Of a stretch of DNA of 32,422 nucleotides, positions 17,709 to 26,705 are shown piece by piece. The translations under genes were made by a program, and so were the position numbers. The notes beneath the pieces were generated by a model, which was given only the letters and a program-made list of their open reading frames with translations, was not told where the DNA came from and searched no databases. The stretch comes from Syntrophaceae bacterium. Lineage in GTDB: Bacteria > Desulfobacterota > Syntrophia > Syntrophales > Smithellaceae. The stretch is from the NCBI GenBank assembly GCA_003139775.1, contig PLGI01000011.1, positions 6,161 through 38,582 on the forward strand, given 5' to 3'. The first letter of the stretch is position 1. Every line of letters begins with the position of its first letter.

Positions 17709-18578
17709 ATGGCAACAGTTAAAATTGGAAAGAAAAAAGTTGGAGACGGACAGCCATGTTTCATAATCGCGGAAATCGGCATCAATCATAATGGCGACAT
17801 TAATATTGCCAAGAAATTAATTGACCTTGCAGCATTTGCCGGTTGCGACGCGGTTAAATTTCAGAAACGCACAATTGACGTTGTTTATTCAGCAGAAGAA
17901 TTGGCTAAACCTCGTGAAAATCCCTTTGGAACAACAAACGGTGATTTAAAATATGGTTTAGAATTCGGACTTAAAGAATATAAAGAAATTGATAAATATT
18001 GCCGGGGGAAAAATATAAGCTGGTTCGCGTCTTGCTGGGACGAGGGTTCTGTTGATTTTATAGATAAGTTCAAAGTACCTTGTTACAAAATCGCGTCGGC
18101 CAGCTTGACTGATGATGAACTTCTTAAACACACAAGAGCAAAAGGAAGACCTATAATTCTTTCTGTCGGAATGAGCACTCTTAAACAGATTGACCACGCG
18201 ATAGAAGTTCTTGGTAAAAAAGATTTAATTATTCTACACACTTGTAGTGCTTATCCATCAGACTATAACGAACTCAATTTAAAAGTAATATCAGCCCTGA
18301 GGGAAAGATATAATTTACCGGTAGGATATTCCGGTCACGAAACAGGCATTCCTTCATCCAGCGCCGCTGTCGCGCTGGGAGCGTGCATTGTGGAAAGACA
18401 CATTACTCTTGAACGTTCGATGTGGGGTTCTGATCAAGCGGCATCATTAGGATCAAGCGGTATTATAAGATTAGTTAGAGATATCAGGTTGGTTGAGATG
18501 TCTTTGGGAGATGGAATAAAAAGAGTTACTGAAAAAGAGATTCCCATTATCAGTAAGCTTCGCAGAAAAGGCCAGTAA
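17709..18578 (+). CDS. N-acetylneuraminate synthase family (NeuB/SpsE-like), apparently lacking the C-terminal SAF/AFP domain
   Basis: CFIIAEIGINHNGDINIAKKLIDLAAFAGCDAVKFQKRTIDVVYS; VGYSGHETGIPSSSAAVALGACIVERHITLERSMWGSDQAASL; ends at 289 aa. Confidence 0.92.
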   Translation: MATVKIGKKKVGDGQPCFIIAEIGINHNGDINIAKKLIDLAAFAGCDAVKFQKRTIDVVYSAEELAKPRENPFGTTNGDLKYGLEFGLKEYKEIDKYCRGKNISWFASCWDEGSVDFIDKFKVPCYKIASASLTDDELLKHTRAKGRPIILSVGMSTLKQIDHAIEVLGKKDLIILHTCSAYPSDYNELNLKVISALRERYNLPVGYSGHETGIPSSSAAVALGACIVERHITLERSMWGSDQAASLGSSGIIRLVRDIRLVEMSLGDGIKRVTEKEIPIISKLRRKGQ

Positions 18579-18580
18579 TT

Positions 18581-19063
18581 ATGGAAGATATTAAAGCGGT
18601 GGCCCTGGATGTTGATGGCGTCTTGACGGATGGCACTTTTATTTGGGGACCTAATGGAGAAGAGTACAAGCAATTTTCATTTTCTGATGTTATGGGCATT
18701 TCACTGGCTTCAAAAGCGGGAATAATATTTGCTTTAATTTCGGGGGAAGATAATAGTCTTATTGACAGGTTTGCTGAAAAAATGAAAATTGCCGATACAT
18801 ACAAGGGAACAAAAGACAAAGCGGCGGCATTAACTTCGTTTGCGAAAAAAAATAAAATTGTGCTTAACCAAATTTGTTTCATGGGCGATGATGTGAATGA
18901 CATCGGCGCGCTGGAACTGGCCGGTTTATCCGCCGCGCCTGCAAATGCCCATGAAAGCGTGAAGCGAAAAGTAAAATTCGTGACAACAAAAGCCGGCGGC
19001 AATGGAGCCGTCAGAGAGCTTATAGATTTTATTTTAGCAAAAAAAGTGCTTGGCAAAAAATGA
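18581..19063 (+). CDS. KdsC-like HAD phosphatase
   Basis: ALDVDGVLTDGTFIWGPNGEEYKQFSFSDVMGI; CFMGDDVNDIGALELAGLSAAPANAHESVK. Confidence 0.93.
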   Translation: MEDIKAVALDVDGVLTDGTFIWGPNGEEYKQFSFSDVMGISLASKAGIIFALISGEDNSLIDRFAEKMKIADTYKGTKDKAAALTSFAKKNKIVLNQICFMGDDVNDIGALELAGLSAAPANAHESVKRKVKFVTTKAGGNGAVRELIDFILAKKVLGKK

Positions 19064-20865
19064 AACTTTCAGATTACGTAATGCAATTTATCGTTGAACA
19101 GAGAGTAGGGCAGGTTTTCTTTCTGCCCGGCGGCGGAGCTATGCATTTAGTTGATTCGCTGGGTAAACGCAAGGATTTGGAAATTGTGTGCTGCCTGCAC
19201 GAACAGGCGGTTGCTGTTGCCGCAGAATCATACGCCATGCATACTAACAATCTTGGCGTCGGTATTGTCACAACAGGTCCCGGCGGCACAAACGCAATCA
19301 CGGGCGTAAGCGCCGCGTGGATTGATTCTGTACCCTGTTTATTTATTTCCGGACAGGTTAAAAGATCGGATATCATGAAAGGCAAAGGGATACGACAGTT
19401 GGGCATACAGGAAGTGGATATAATTTCCATGGTGCAGTCAATAACAAAATACGCGGTTACAGTCATGGAGCCAGAATTAATTAAGTATCATTTGGAAAAA
19501 GCCTTGTATCTGGCGCAAAACGGCAGACCGGGGCCGGTATGGCTGGATATACCGCTTGATGTTCAGGGAAGCATAATTGATGAAGCTGTGGTGAAGGGTT
19601 TTAATCCGGCGGAGATGAAGGAAAAAAAACCGAATAAATCGTCGGTGAAGAACGCTGTTAAAAAAATAATCAAGTTATTGAATAACTCTGAACGGCCGGT
19701 AATAATAGCCGGTGATGGAATAAAGCTCTCCAAATCAAAGGAATTATTTCTGGATATTATTAAAAAGCTTGATATACCGGTAATTCCTACGTGGAAGGCC
19801 ATGGATATGATTCATGAAGAGCATGAATTATTCGCGGGAAGAGGCGGTATCCTGGGCGAGCGTTCCGCCAATTTTGCGGCGCAGAATTCCGATTTGTTGT
19901 TATGCATCGGTTCAAGAATGGATTTCACGCAGACAGGTTTCGATACCAAATCATTCGCCAGAGCCGCAAAAAAAATTGTCATTGATATAGATAAAAATGA
20001 AATAAATAAACTGGATTTCCTGATTGATTTAAAAATAATCGCAAACGCCAAAGCCGTCCTTGACGAAATCGCCGCTCAGTTGAATAATATTAAAATCAAA
20101 GACAGAAGTTTCTGGAAAGATAAAATAAAGGGATGGAGAAAAAAATATCCGGTAGTTTCAAAAGAGTATTATAATAAAACAGGGTTGGTTAATCCTTATG
20201 TGCTGGTTAACGTATTATCCAGGGAAGCGACAAACGAAGATATAATTAATCCCTGCTGTGCCGGCACTGCCGCTGAATATACGTTTCAGGCATTTAAGAT
20301 TAAAGAAAATCAGAAATTTATTACCAATCATGGCCTTGGACCGATGGGGTTTGAGTTGCCGAGCAGTATCGGAGCGTGTCTTGCCAATAATAGAAAACGA
20401 ACAATATGTATAGCCGGGGATGGCGGGTTTCAGTTAAACATTCAGGAATTGGAAACACTGCACAGGCTTGATTTGCCAGTAAAAATATTTATAATGAATA
20501 ATAACGGTTATTCGTCAATCAGAACAATGCAGGAAACACATTTTAACGGGAATTATGTCGGTAATGATCCATCGTCAGGATTAACATTACCTGATATAAT
20601 AAGTGTCGCGGAAGCATATAAAATAAAGGCAATCAGAATTAATGACGCGGGCGAACTGGAATTAAAAATCAGGGAAGCGCTTGATTTTCCGGGGCCGGTC
20701 ATCTGCGATGTTTTGGTTATACCTGGTTTCAAAGTTTCGCCGAAAGTCGCTTCCCAGCGAAGAGAAGACGGCACAATGGTTTCCAAACCGCTGGAAGATC
20801 AATGGCCGTTTTTAGAACGGGATGAATTGAAATCCAATATGATGATTCCTTTAGTCCATGAATAA
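19060..20865 (+). CDS. ThDP-dependent enzyme, acetolactate synthase-like (YerE-like candidate)
   Basis: FFLPGGGAMHLVDSL...CCLHEQAVAVAAESYA; ThDP motif AGDGGFQLNIQELETLHRLDLPVKIFIMNNNGYSSI; ATGA overlap with the HAD gene. Confidence 0.92.
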   Translation: MKLSDYVMQFIVEQRVGQVFFLPGGGAMHLVDSLGKRKDLEIVCCLHEQAVAVAAESYAMHTNNLGVGIVTTGPGGTNAITGVSAAWIDSVPCLFISGQVKRSDIMKGKGIRQLGIQEVDIISMVQSITKYAVTVMEPELIKYHLEKALYLAQNGRPGPVWLDIPLDVQGSIIDEAVVKGFNPAEMKEKKPNKSSVKNAVKKIIKLLNNSERPVIIAGDGIKLSKSKELFLDIIKKLDIPVIPTWKAMDMIHEEHELFAGRGGILGERSANFAAQNSDLLLCIGSRMDFTQTGFDTKSFARAAKKIVIDIDKNEINKLDFLIDLKIIANAKAVLDEIAAQLNNIKIKDRSFWKDKIKGWRKKYPVVSKEYYNKTGLVNPYVLVNVLSREATNEDIINPCCAGTAAEYTFQAFKIKENQKFITNHGLGPMGFELPSSIGACLANNRKRTICIAGDGGFQLNIQELETLHRLDLPVKIFIMNNNGYSSIRTMQETHFNGNYVGNDPSSGLTLPDIISVAEAYKIKAIRINDAGELELKIREALDFPGPVICDVLVIPGFKVSPKVASQRREDGTMVSKPLEDQWPFLERDELKSNMMIPLVHE

Positions 20866-20885
20866 CGAAATGGGATTGATAAACA

Positions 20886-21632
20886 ATGAATGATTTATTT
20901 TCAGTTAAAGATAAAGTCATTATCCTGACAGGTGGAAGCGGCTTTTTAGGTTCTCAATTTAATCAGCATTTGACTTCCTGCGGCGCAAAGATTGTCAATT
21001 TTGATAACCAAGCGGATAATCCGGTTGATATTACAAACCCTAAAGATGTGAAAAAAGCTGTGGATAAAACCATCAAAAAATATAACCGGATTGATGGTGT
21101 TGTAAATGTTGCCGCGATAAATGCGGTTCCCGGAAGCGAAATGTCTAAAGATTTCTGGAAACCTTATGAGGAATATCCGTTGGAGATCTGGAAAAAGGAG
21201 CTTGATGTCAATCTCACCGCCGCCCATATTGTTACTCAGGCGGTCGCTCCTGTTATGATGAATCAAAAAAGCGGTTCAATTATTTTTCTGGCGACAGATC
21301 TCGCGATTATAGCGCCCAATAACAGTATTTATCAGGGAGGATATTTTAAAGACATAGCGTATGTTACTTCCAAAACCGGATTGCTCGGACTTATGCGTTC
21401 ATGGGCGTCTTATCTTGGGAAATATAATATCAGGGTAAATGCCGCTGTTCCAGGCGGTATGTATAACGGCCAGCCGGAGGATTTTGTTGAAAAAAACAGC
21501 GCATTGAATATGTTGGGACGAATGGCTGATAACGGTGAATACAATGGGGTTATACAGTTTTTATTATCCGACGCGTCTTCATATATGACCGGCGCATCGC
21601 TTATAATTGATGGCGGCAGGACGGCTTGGTGA
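20886..21632 (+). CDS. SDR family oxidoreductase
   Basis: VIILTGGSGFLGSQFNQHL; VNVAAIN; YVTSKTGLLGLMRSWA; MTGASLIIDGGRTAW. Confidence 0.92.
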   Translation: MNDLFSVKDKVIILTGGSGFLGSQFNQHLTSCGAKIVNFDNQADNPVDITNPKDVKKAVDKTIKKYNRIDGVVNVAAINAVPGSEMSKDFWKPYEEYPLEIWKKELDVNLTAAHIVTQAVAPVMMNQKSGSIIFLATDLAIIAPNNSIYQGGYFKDIAYVTSKTGLLGLMRSWASYLGKYNIRVNAAVPGGMYNGQPEDFVEKNSALNMLGRMADNGEYNGVIQFLLSDASSYMTGASLIIDGGRTAW

Positions 21633-22633
21633 TGAGATTTTTAATTTGCGGCATAGGTTCCATCGGACAGCGTCATTACAGAAATCTAAAATCTTTAGGA
21701 CATGAAACGGCTTTGTTTCGCGCCGGCGGCGGAGCCAATGCTCCTTTTATCGATAAATTTTTATCCGAAGAACAATCATCAGGACAAAAGGTGAAAATTT
21801 ATTATAACTTTAATGAAGCGATTGACGATTTCAAACCCTCCGCGGTTTTTATAACAAATCCCAACAGCAAACATATGGAAACCGCTTTGCTGGCGGCAAG
21901 AGCAGGCCAAAATATTTTTATTGAAAAACCCCTGACACATAACATGGATGGACTGGAAGAATTAAAAGCGCTTGCTGAAAAAAAGAATCTTAAAATAATG
22001 ATCGGATACAATCTCCGCTGGCATCCTCTATTGAAAAAAATGAAGGCGATGGTTGCGAATGGGGATATCGGTCAGCCTATCTCTGCGCATATTGAGATGG
22101 GTGAAAATATAGAGGACTGGCATCCATGGGAAGATTATCGTCAGGCGTATGCCGCGTATAAAAATGGCGGCGGCGGAGCCGTACTGTGCTTCAGCCATGA
22201 TATTGATTATCTGTATTGGTTTTTCGGACTGCCTGAAACAATTCAGGCAATTGGCGGCAAAATAACTCCTCTGGGCGGCGACGCCGAGGATATGGTAAAA
22301 GCATTGCTGGAGTATAAAAATAAATTTATTGTTTCTCTGCATCTTGATTACTGGCAGAAGCCGCCGAAACGTTTTTTTGAGATTATCGGTACCACAGGCA
22401 AAATAACGTGGGATTATTACACTAAAAATTTAACATTGGTTTCGAGAGACAATAATATTGCTCCAATTGTGTATCCTCTTTCTGACACTTTTGATAGAAA
22501 TGATATGTTTATTGATGAAATAAAAGATTTTATCTTCGCTCTAAAGAATGAAAAAGAAGCGTCTGTGCCTCTTCAGGAAGGAATAGACGTTCTGGAAATA
22601 TCTCTTAAAATTAAAGAACAAATAGGATTTTAA
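21626..22633 (+). CDS. Gfo/Idh/MocA family oxidoreductase
   Basis: MRFLICGIGSIGQRHYRNLKSLGHETALF; NIFIEKPLTHNMDGLEEL; GYNLRWHPLL. Confidence 0.9.
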   Translation: MVMRFLICGIGSIGQRHYRNLKSLGHETALFRAGGGANAPFIDKFLSEEQSSGQKVKIYYNFNEAIDDFKPSAVFITNPNSKHMETALLAARAGQNIFIEKPLTHNMDGLEELKALAEKKNLKIMIGYNLRWHPLLKKMKAMVANGDIGQPISAHIEMGENIEDWHPWEDYRQAYAAYKNGGGGAVLCFSHDIDYLYWFFGLPETIQAIGGKITPLGGDAEDMVKALLEYKNKFIVSLHLDYWQKPPKRFFEIIGTTGKITWDYYTKNLTLVSRDNNIAPIVYPLSDTFDRNDMFIDEIKDFIFALKNEKEASVPLQEGIDVLEISLKIKEQIGF

Positions 22634-22657
22634 ATCAAAATAAAGGATTGATACTTT

Positions 22658-23800
22658 ATGATGGATTATAAAAAAGAAATTTCCAACTATTTGGATGAAG
22701 TACTGGAAAGAAAAGAATTCAGCATTGATAGCATAAAAAGGGGAATTAAAAGCTCAAAGTGTGTGTGTGTGTTCGGAATAGGTGCTATTTCTTTTCCGAT
22801 TATATCATCCATAAAGAATTTTACAGATATCAAGATTGATTTTTTATCGGACAATGATCAGGCAAAATGGGGGAAAACATATCACAATGATTTAAAATGT
22901 ATTTCTCCCGATGAACTGGAAAAATATAAAGATGATATCGCGATATTAATAACAACTCAGCATTATAAAAAAATATATCAGCAACTTTTAAAAAAGGGTT
23001 TCAAAAAGATATTCGCGGTTACAGAGTATCGGCTCCTTAATGATGTTTATTTCAAAAATAAACAAAATCTTCAGAAGATAAAAAAGAACGCATTAAAGGT
23101 AATGGATATTTTAGAAGATGAAAGATCCAAGGATATTATGCTTACTCTGATAAAAAACTGGTTTGATTTTGATGTTGATGAAATTGGTTATGAAGAAATA
23201 TTTACCAATGATCAATACTATCCAGCCGGTATCATTAAATTAAGCGATAATGAGTCATTTGTCGATGTCGGAGCATATAATGGCGATACTGTCTTTGATT
23301 TTCTCAAAAGGACAAATAATAATTTTGACTCCATTTTTGCTTTTGAATTAGATAATAAGAATTTTAAAGAAATGGAACTGTCGGTTGATAAACTGGAACC
23401 AAACTTAAAGCGGAAAATAAAATTATATAATTTAGGCCTGCTGGATGAAGAAAAAAATGTATATTATGAAACAGGCGGTTCAGGAATGCAGAGTACTTTT
23501 ATCAATGTTATTAACACCGCAAACGATTGCGGAAAAACAATCAGACTTTCAGATGTTTTAAAAAATGAAAAAGTTACATTCATTAAAATGGATATTGAAG
23601 GTTCGGAACCCCAAGCGCTATCGGGCGCTGAAGAAATAATAAAAAAACAGAAACCTAGACTTGCCATTTGTGTCTATCATAAACCGGAACATTTATGGGA
23701 GATTCCTTTATATCTTAAAAAAATTGTGCCGGAATATAAAATATATATAAGACATCATACTCCATTGGAATATGAAACAGTTTGCTATGCCGTAATTTAA
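22658..23800 (+). CDS. FkbM-family methyltransferase with N-terminal Rossmann-like domain
   Basis: ESFVDVGAYNGDTVFDFLKRT; VTFIKMDIEGSEPQALSGAEEIIKKQKPRLAICVYHKPEHL; N-terminal CVCVFGIGAISFPIISSI...IDFLSDND. Confidence 0.9.
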   Translation: MMDYKKEISNYLDEVLERKEFSIDSIKRGIKSSKCVCVFGIGAISFPIISSIKNFTDIKIDFLSDNDQAKWGKTYHNDLKCISPDELEKYKDDIAILITTQHYKKIYQQLLKKGFKKIFAVTEYRLLNDVYFKNKQNLQKIKKNALKVMDILEDERSKDIMLTLIKNWFDFDVDEIGYEEIFTNDQYYPAGIIKLSDNESFVDVGAYNGDTVFDFLKRTNNNFDSIFAFELDNKNFKEMELSVDKLEPNLKRKIKLYNLGLLDEEKNVYYETGGSGMQSTFINVINTANDCGKTIRLSDVLKNEKVTFIKMDIEGSEPQALSGAEEIIKKQKPRLAICVYHKPEHLWEIPLYLKKIVPEYKIYIRHHTPLEYETVCYAVI

Positions 23801-23828
23801 TAAAGTTATAAGCGAGAATGAAATCATT

Positions 23829-24881
23829 ATGACGACAGAAAAGGAAATAGAAAAACAAAAAAGAGAAAAACTCAAAAAAGAAAAGCCTCTGGTGTTTGAG
23901 AAAGTCATAAAAATCGAGGAACGATTTAAACAAGGCATACCGACTCCGATTATAGATATTGCTTATAGTTATGCCTGCAATCTTAAATGTCAGCATTGCA
24001 CAGCTTCGAGATTTAAAAAAGAAGGGCGAAAACTTACGCCGCAGGACTTGCTGAATATCAGCAGCCAGGCGCATGCGCTTGGTCTATGCCAGTTTTGTAT
24101 TTCTGGCGGTGAACCATTGATTTTAAAAGATATTGACGAGGTCATTATAGCGCTTCAGCCGAACAAGTTTCACTTAACCATGAGCACCAACGGGCACTTT
24201 ATGACACTGGAAAAGGCCAGACATTTAAAAGAACTGGGACTTGACAAGATAAAAATAAGCCTCGATGATTTTGATGAAAAAAAACATGACAGCAATCGCA
24301 ATAGTGAAGGCGCGTACCGGAAAGCGATTGATGCCATGATGAACGCCAAGGAAGCGGGACTAAGCGTGGTAATTCAAACTGTTGTGACAAGGCAGAATTG
24401 CCAGACTGACCGCTTGATTCAAATGGCTGAGTTTGCCAAAGAATACGACTTTACCATAGATGTTCTGATAGCGAGGTGTACGGGTGAATGGGAAGGAAAA
24501 CATGAGATGTTAATCAACGAAGATGACGCGGATTTTTTGCGCCGGGCACATAATAAATATCCTGTCTTGCATCGCGATACCTTTCCCTCCTACGGCATGG
24601 ATAAGGGATGCGGCTGCGTGAACGCATGTCTGCATATAACTCAGTATGGTGACGTTCTGCCCTGCGTTTATGTTCATATTGGAATCGGCAACATTTTTGA
24701 AGAAAGCCTGAAGAATATTATTGAAAGAGGTATGAATATAAAGCATTTTAAGAATTACAATCCCAAATGTTTGTCCGGAGAAGACAGAAACTTTATCGAA
24801 AATTACATGACTAAATTTTACGGCAAACCATTGCCTGTTCCCTATACGGAAGTGTTTGCCAAAGATGATTTCTGCGATTAA
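23829..24881 (+). CDS. Radical SAM protein with SPASM-like C-terminal region
   Basis: IAYSYACNLKCQHCTASRF (CxxxCxxC), CISGGEPLI, TMSTNG; C-terminal GCGCVNACLHITQYGDVLPCVYVHIGIGNIFEESLKNII. Confidence 0.92.
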   Translation: MTTEKEIEKQKREKLKKEKPLVFEKVIKIEERFKQGIPTPIIDIAYSYACNLKCQHCTASRFKKEGRKLTPQDLLNISSQAHALGLCQFCISGGEPLILKDIDEVIIALQPNKFHLTMSTNGHFMTLEKARHLKELGLDKIKISLDDFDEKKHDSNRNSEGAYRKAIDAMMNAKEAGLSVVIQTVVTRQNCQTDRLIQMAEFAKEYDFTIDVLIARCTGEWEGKHEMLINEDDADFLRRAHNKYPVLHRDTFPSYGMDKGCGCVNACLHITQYGDVLPCVYVHIGIGNIFEESLKNIIERGMNIKHFKNYNPKCLSGEDRNFIENYMTKFYGKPLPVPYTEVFAKDDFCD

Positions 24882-24909
24882 ATTTAATCTTTCATAAGGA
24901 TGACAATAA

Positions 24910-25845
24910 ATGCAAAAGATTATCAGTATCGTCACACCCTGTTTCAATGAAGAAGAAAATGTAATGGAAGTTTATCAGCAGGTAAAAGATATCTTCGCGC
25001 AAATCGCCGGTTACCGCTATGAACACATTTTTATTGATAATGCCTCGACGGATAAAACTGTTCAAATATTAAGGGAAATCGCGAAAAATGATTTTAATAT
25101 TAAGGTGATTATTAATTCCAGAAATTTTGGGGCGGCAAGGTCTCCCTATCATGCACTTTTACAATCCAGAGGCGATGCGACAATCGTTGTTATGGCGGAT
25201 CTTCAAGATCCCCCGCCCATAATAAAAAATTTGGTTAAAAAATGGGAAGAGGGTTATAAGCTTGTGCTTGCTGTAAAAGAAAAAAGTGAAGAGTCATCTA
25301 TTATGTTCGCAATCAGGCAACTCTATTATAACACCTATAATAAATTATCAAATATTCAAATAGTCACTAATTATTGTGGCTTCGGCCTTTATGACAAGGC
25401 AATAATTGATATATTAAGAAAATTGGATGATCCTTATCCTGATTTGCGAAGCCTTCTCGGTGAAATAGGTTTTGAAAGGGCAATTCTCACGTATGTTCAG
25501 CCAAAAAGAAAAAGAGGGAAAACAAAAAATAATTTTTATAATTTGTATGATCAGGCGATGCTGGGCATTACCAGGGATTCAATAATTCCTTTGCGGCTTG
25601 CCAGTTTTATAGGCTTTTTTGTTGCCGCTTTAAATCTATTGGTGGCTGCGGGGTATTTTATATATAAAATTATCTACTGGGATAATTTCCAGTTGGGTAT
25701 TGCTCCGCTAGTAATCGGTATCTTTTTCTTCGGCGGTGTGCAATTGTTTTTTTTGGGTATTATCGGGGAATACATTGGAGCAATTTTTACTCAGGTAAAA
25801 AAACGGCCATTGGTTATCGAAAAAGAACGAATTAATTTTGATTAA
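24910..25845 (+). CDS. GT2 glycosyltransferase, DPM1/GtrB-like with two C-terminal TM segments
   Basis: SIVTPCFNEEENVMEVYQQVKDIF; FIDNASTDKT; VVMADLQDPPPIIKNLVKKWEEGYKLVLAVK; C-terminal hydrophobic segments ending GIIGEYIGAIFTQVKKRPLV. Confidence 0.93.
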   Translation: MQKIISIVTPCFNEEENVMEVYQQVKDIFAQIAGYRYEHIFIDNASTDKTVQILREIAKNDFNIKVIINSRNFGAARSPYHALLQSRGDATIVVMADLQDPPPIIKNLVKKWEEGYKLVLAVKEKSEESSIMFAIRQLYYNTYNKLSNIQIVTNYCGFGLYDKAIIDILRKLDDPYPDLRSLLGEIGFERAILTYVQPKRKRGKTKNNFYNLYDQAMLGITRDSIIPLRLASFIGFFVAALNLLVAAGYFIYKIIYWDNFQLGIAPLVIGIFFFGGVQLFFLGIIGEYIGAIFTQVKKRPLVIEKERINFD

Positions 25846-25863
25846 TTTTAATGGAGCAAATCT

Positions 25864-26298
25864 TTGAGAATATCATGGGAACATCTATGGCTGAAGCATC
25901 AAATAAAAATTCGATTTTTCGTCATTGGTGTTTGGAACACAATCTTCGGTTACTTAGTTTACATCAGTCTTGATTACCTATTCACGTTCGTTTTTCAAAA
26001 ACGCTATTTAGCCTACATGACGGCTGCCGTTCTTGCAAATATCATAGCCACGATCAGCGCGTTTCTCCTTCACAAACATATCACCTTTAAATCAACTGTG
26101 AGGGGAAAAGGCGTTATCATTGAATTTTTTAAATTTTATTCTATGTATACAGTAACAAACATTCTCGGCTTTGCGTTACTTCCCTTTTTTGTCGAAGTTC
26201 TGAAGATAGACCCCAAAATCGCCGGCGCTTTGTTAATCCCTATCGTCGCGATCATCAGTTATTTCGGACACTCCAGGTTTTCATTTATAAAACGATGA
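25864..26298 (+). CDS. GtrA-family membrane protein (TTG start)
   Basis: IRFFVIGVWNTIFGYLVYISLDYLF ... NIIATISAFLLHKHITFKS...FFKFYSMYTVTNILGFALLPFFVE; follows a GtrB-like GT2. Confidence 0.88.
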   Translation: MRISWEHLWLKHQIKIRFFVIGVWNTIFGYLVYISLDYLFTFVFQKRYLAYMTAAVLANIIATISAFLLHKHITFKSTVRGKGVIIEFFKFYSMYTVTNILGFALLPFFVEVLKIDPKIAGALLIPIVAIISYFGHSRFSFIKR

Positions 26299-26489
26299 AC
26301 CGTCGGTATATCTTACATCTTTATTTTATTTTTAATAAAACAAAGACTTTAACATTCTGATGATACGGTCATAATTATATTGACCTTACTTTGTAATTTG
26401 GGTATTAACCCCAATGTGATTTATCAACAAAATAAATAATGTTACTCCGTAAAATAAATGTAAAGGATTTGAAAAGGAGATTCATAAAA

Positions 26490-26705
26490 ATGAGCATAGA
26501 AATAAAAGCACCCATGACCGGAAAAATCGTCAGTATCGTTGTTAATTTGGGCGACAAGGTCAATGCTGAAGACGAAGTCATCATCATGGACGCCATGAAA
26601 ATGGAAATTCCCATATATGCGCCCGCCGAGGGAACGGTGAAAGAAATAAATGTCAAAGAAGGCGACTCCGTAAAAACGGATCAAGTTCTGATGACCCTTG
26701 ATTAA
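26490..26705 (+). CDS. Stand-alone biotinyl/lipoyl carrier domain protein (71 aa)
   Basis: IEIKAPMTGKIVSIVVNLGDKVNAEDEVIIMDAMKMEIPIYAPAEGTVKEINVKEGDSVKTDQVLMTLD; biotinylation motif DAMKME; AAGGAG upstream of ATG at 26490. Confidence 0.92.
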   Translation: MSIEIKAPMTGKIVSIVVNLGDKVNAEDEVIIMDAMKMEIPIYAPAEGTVKEINVKEGDSVKTDQVLMTLD

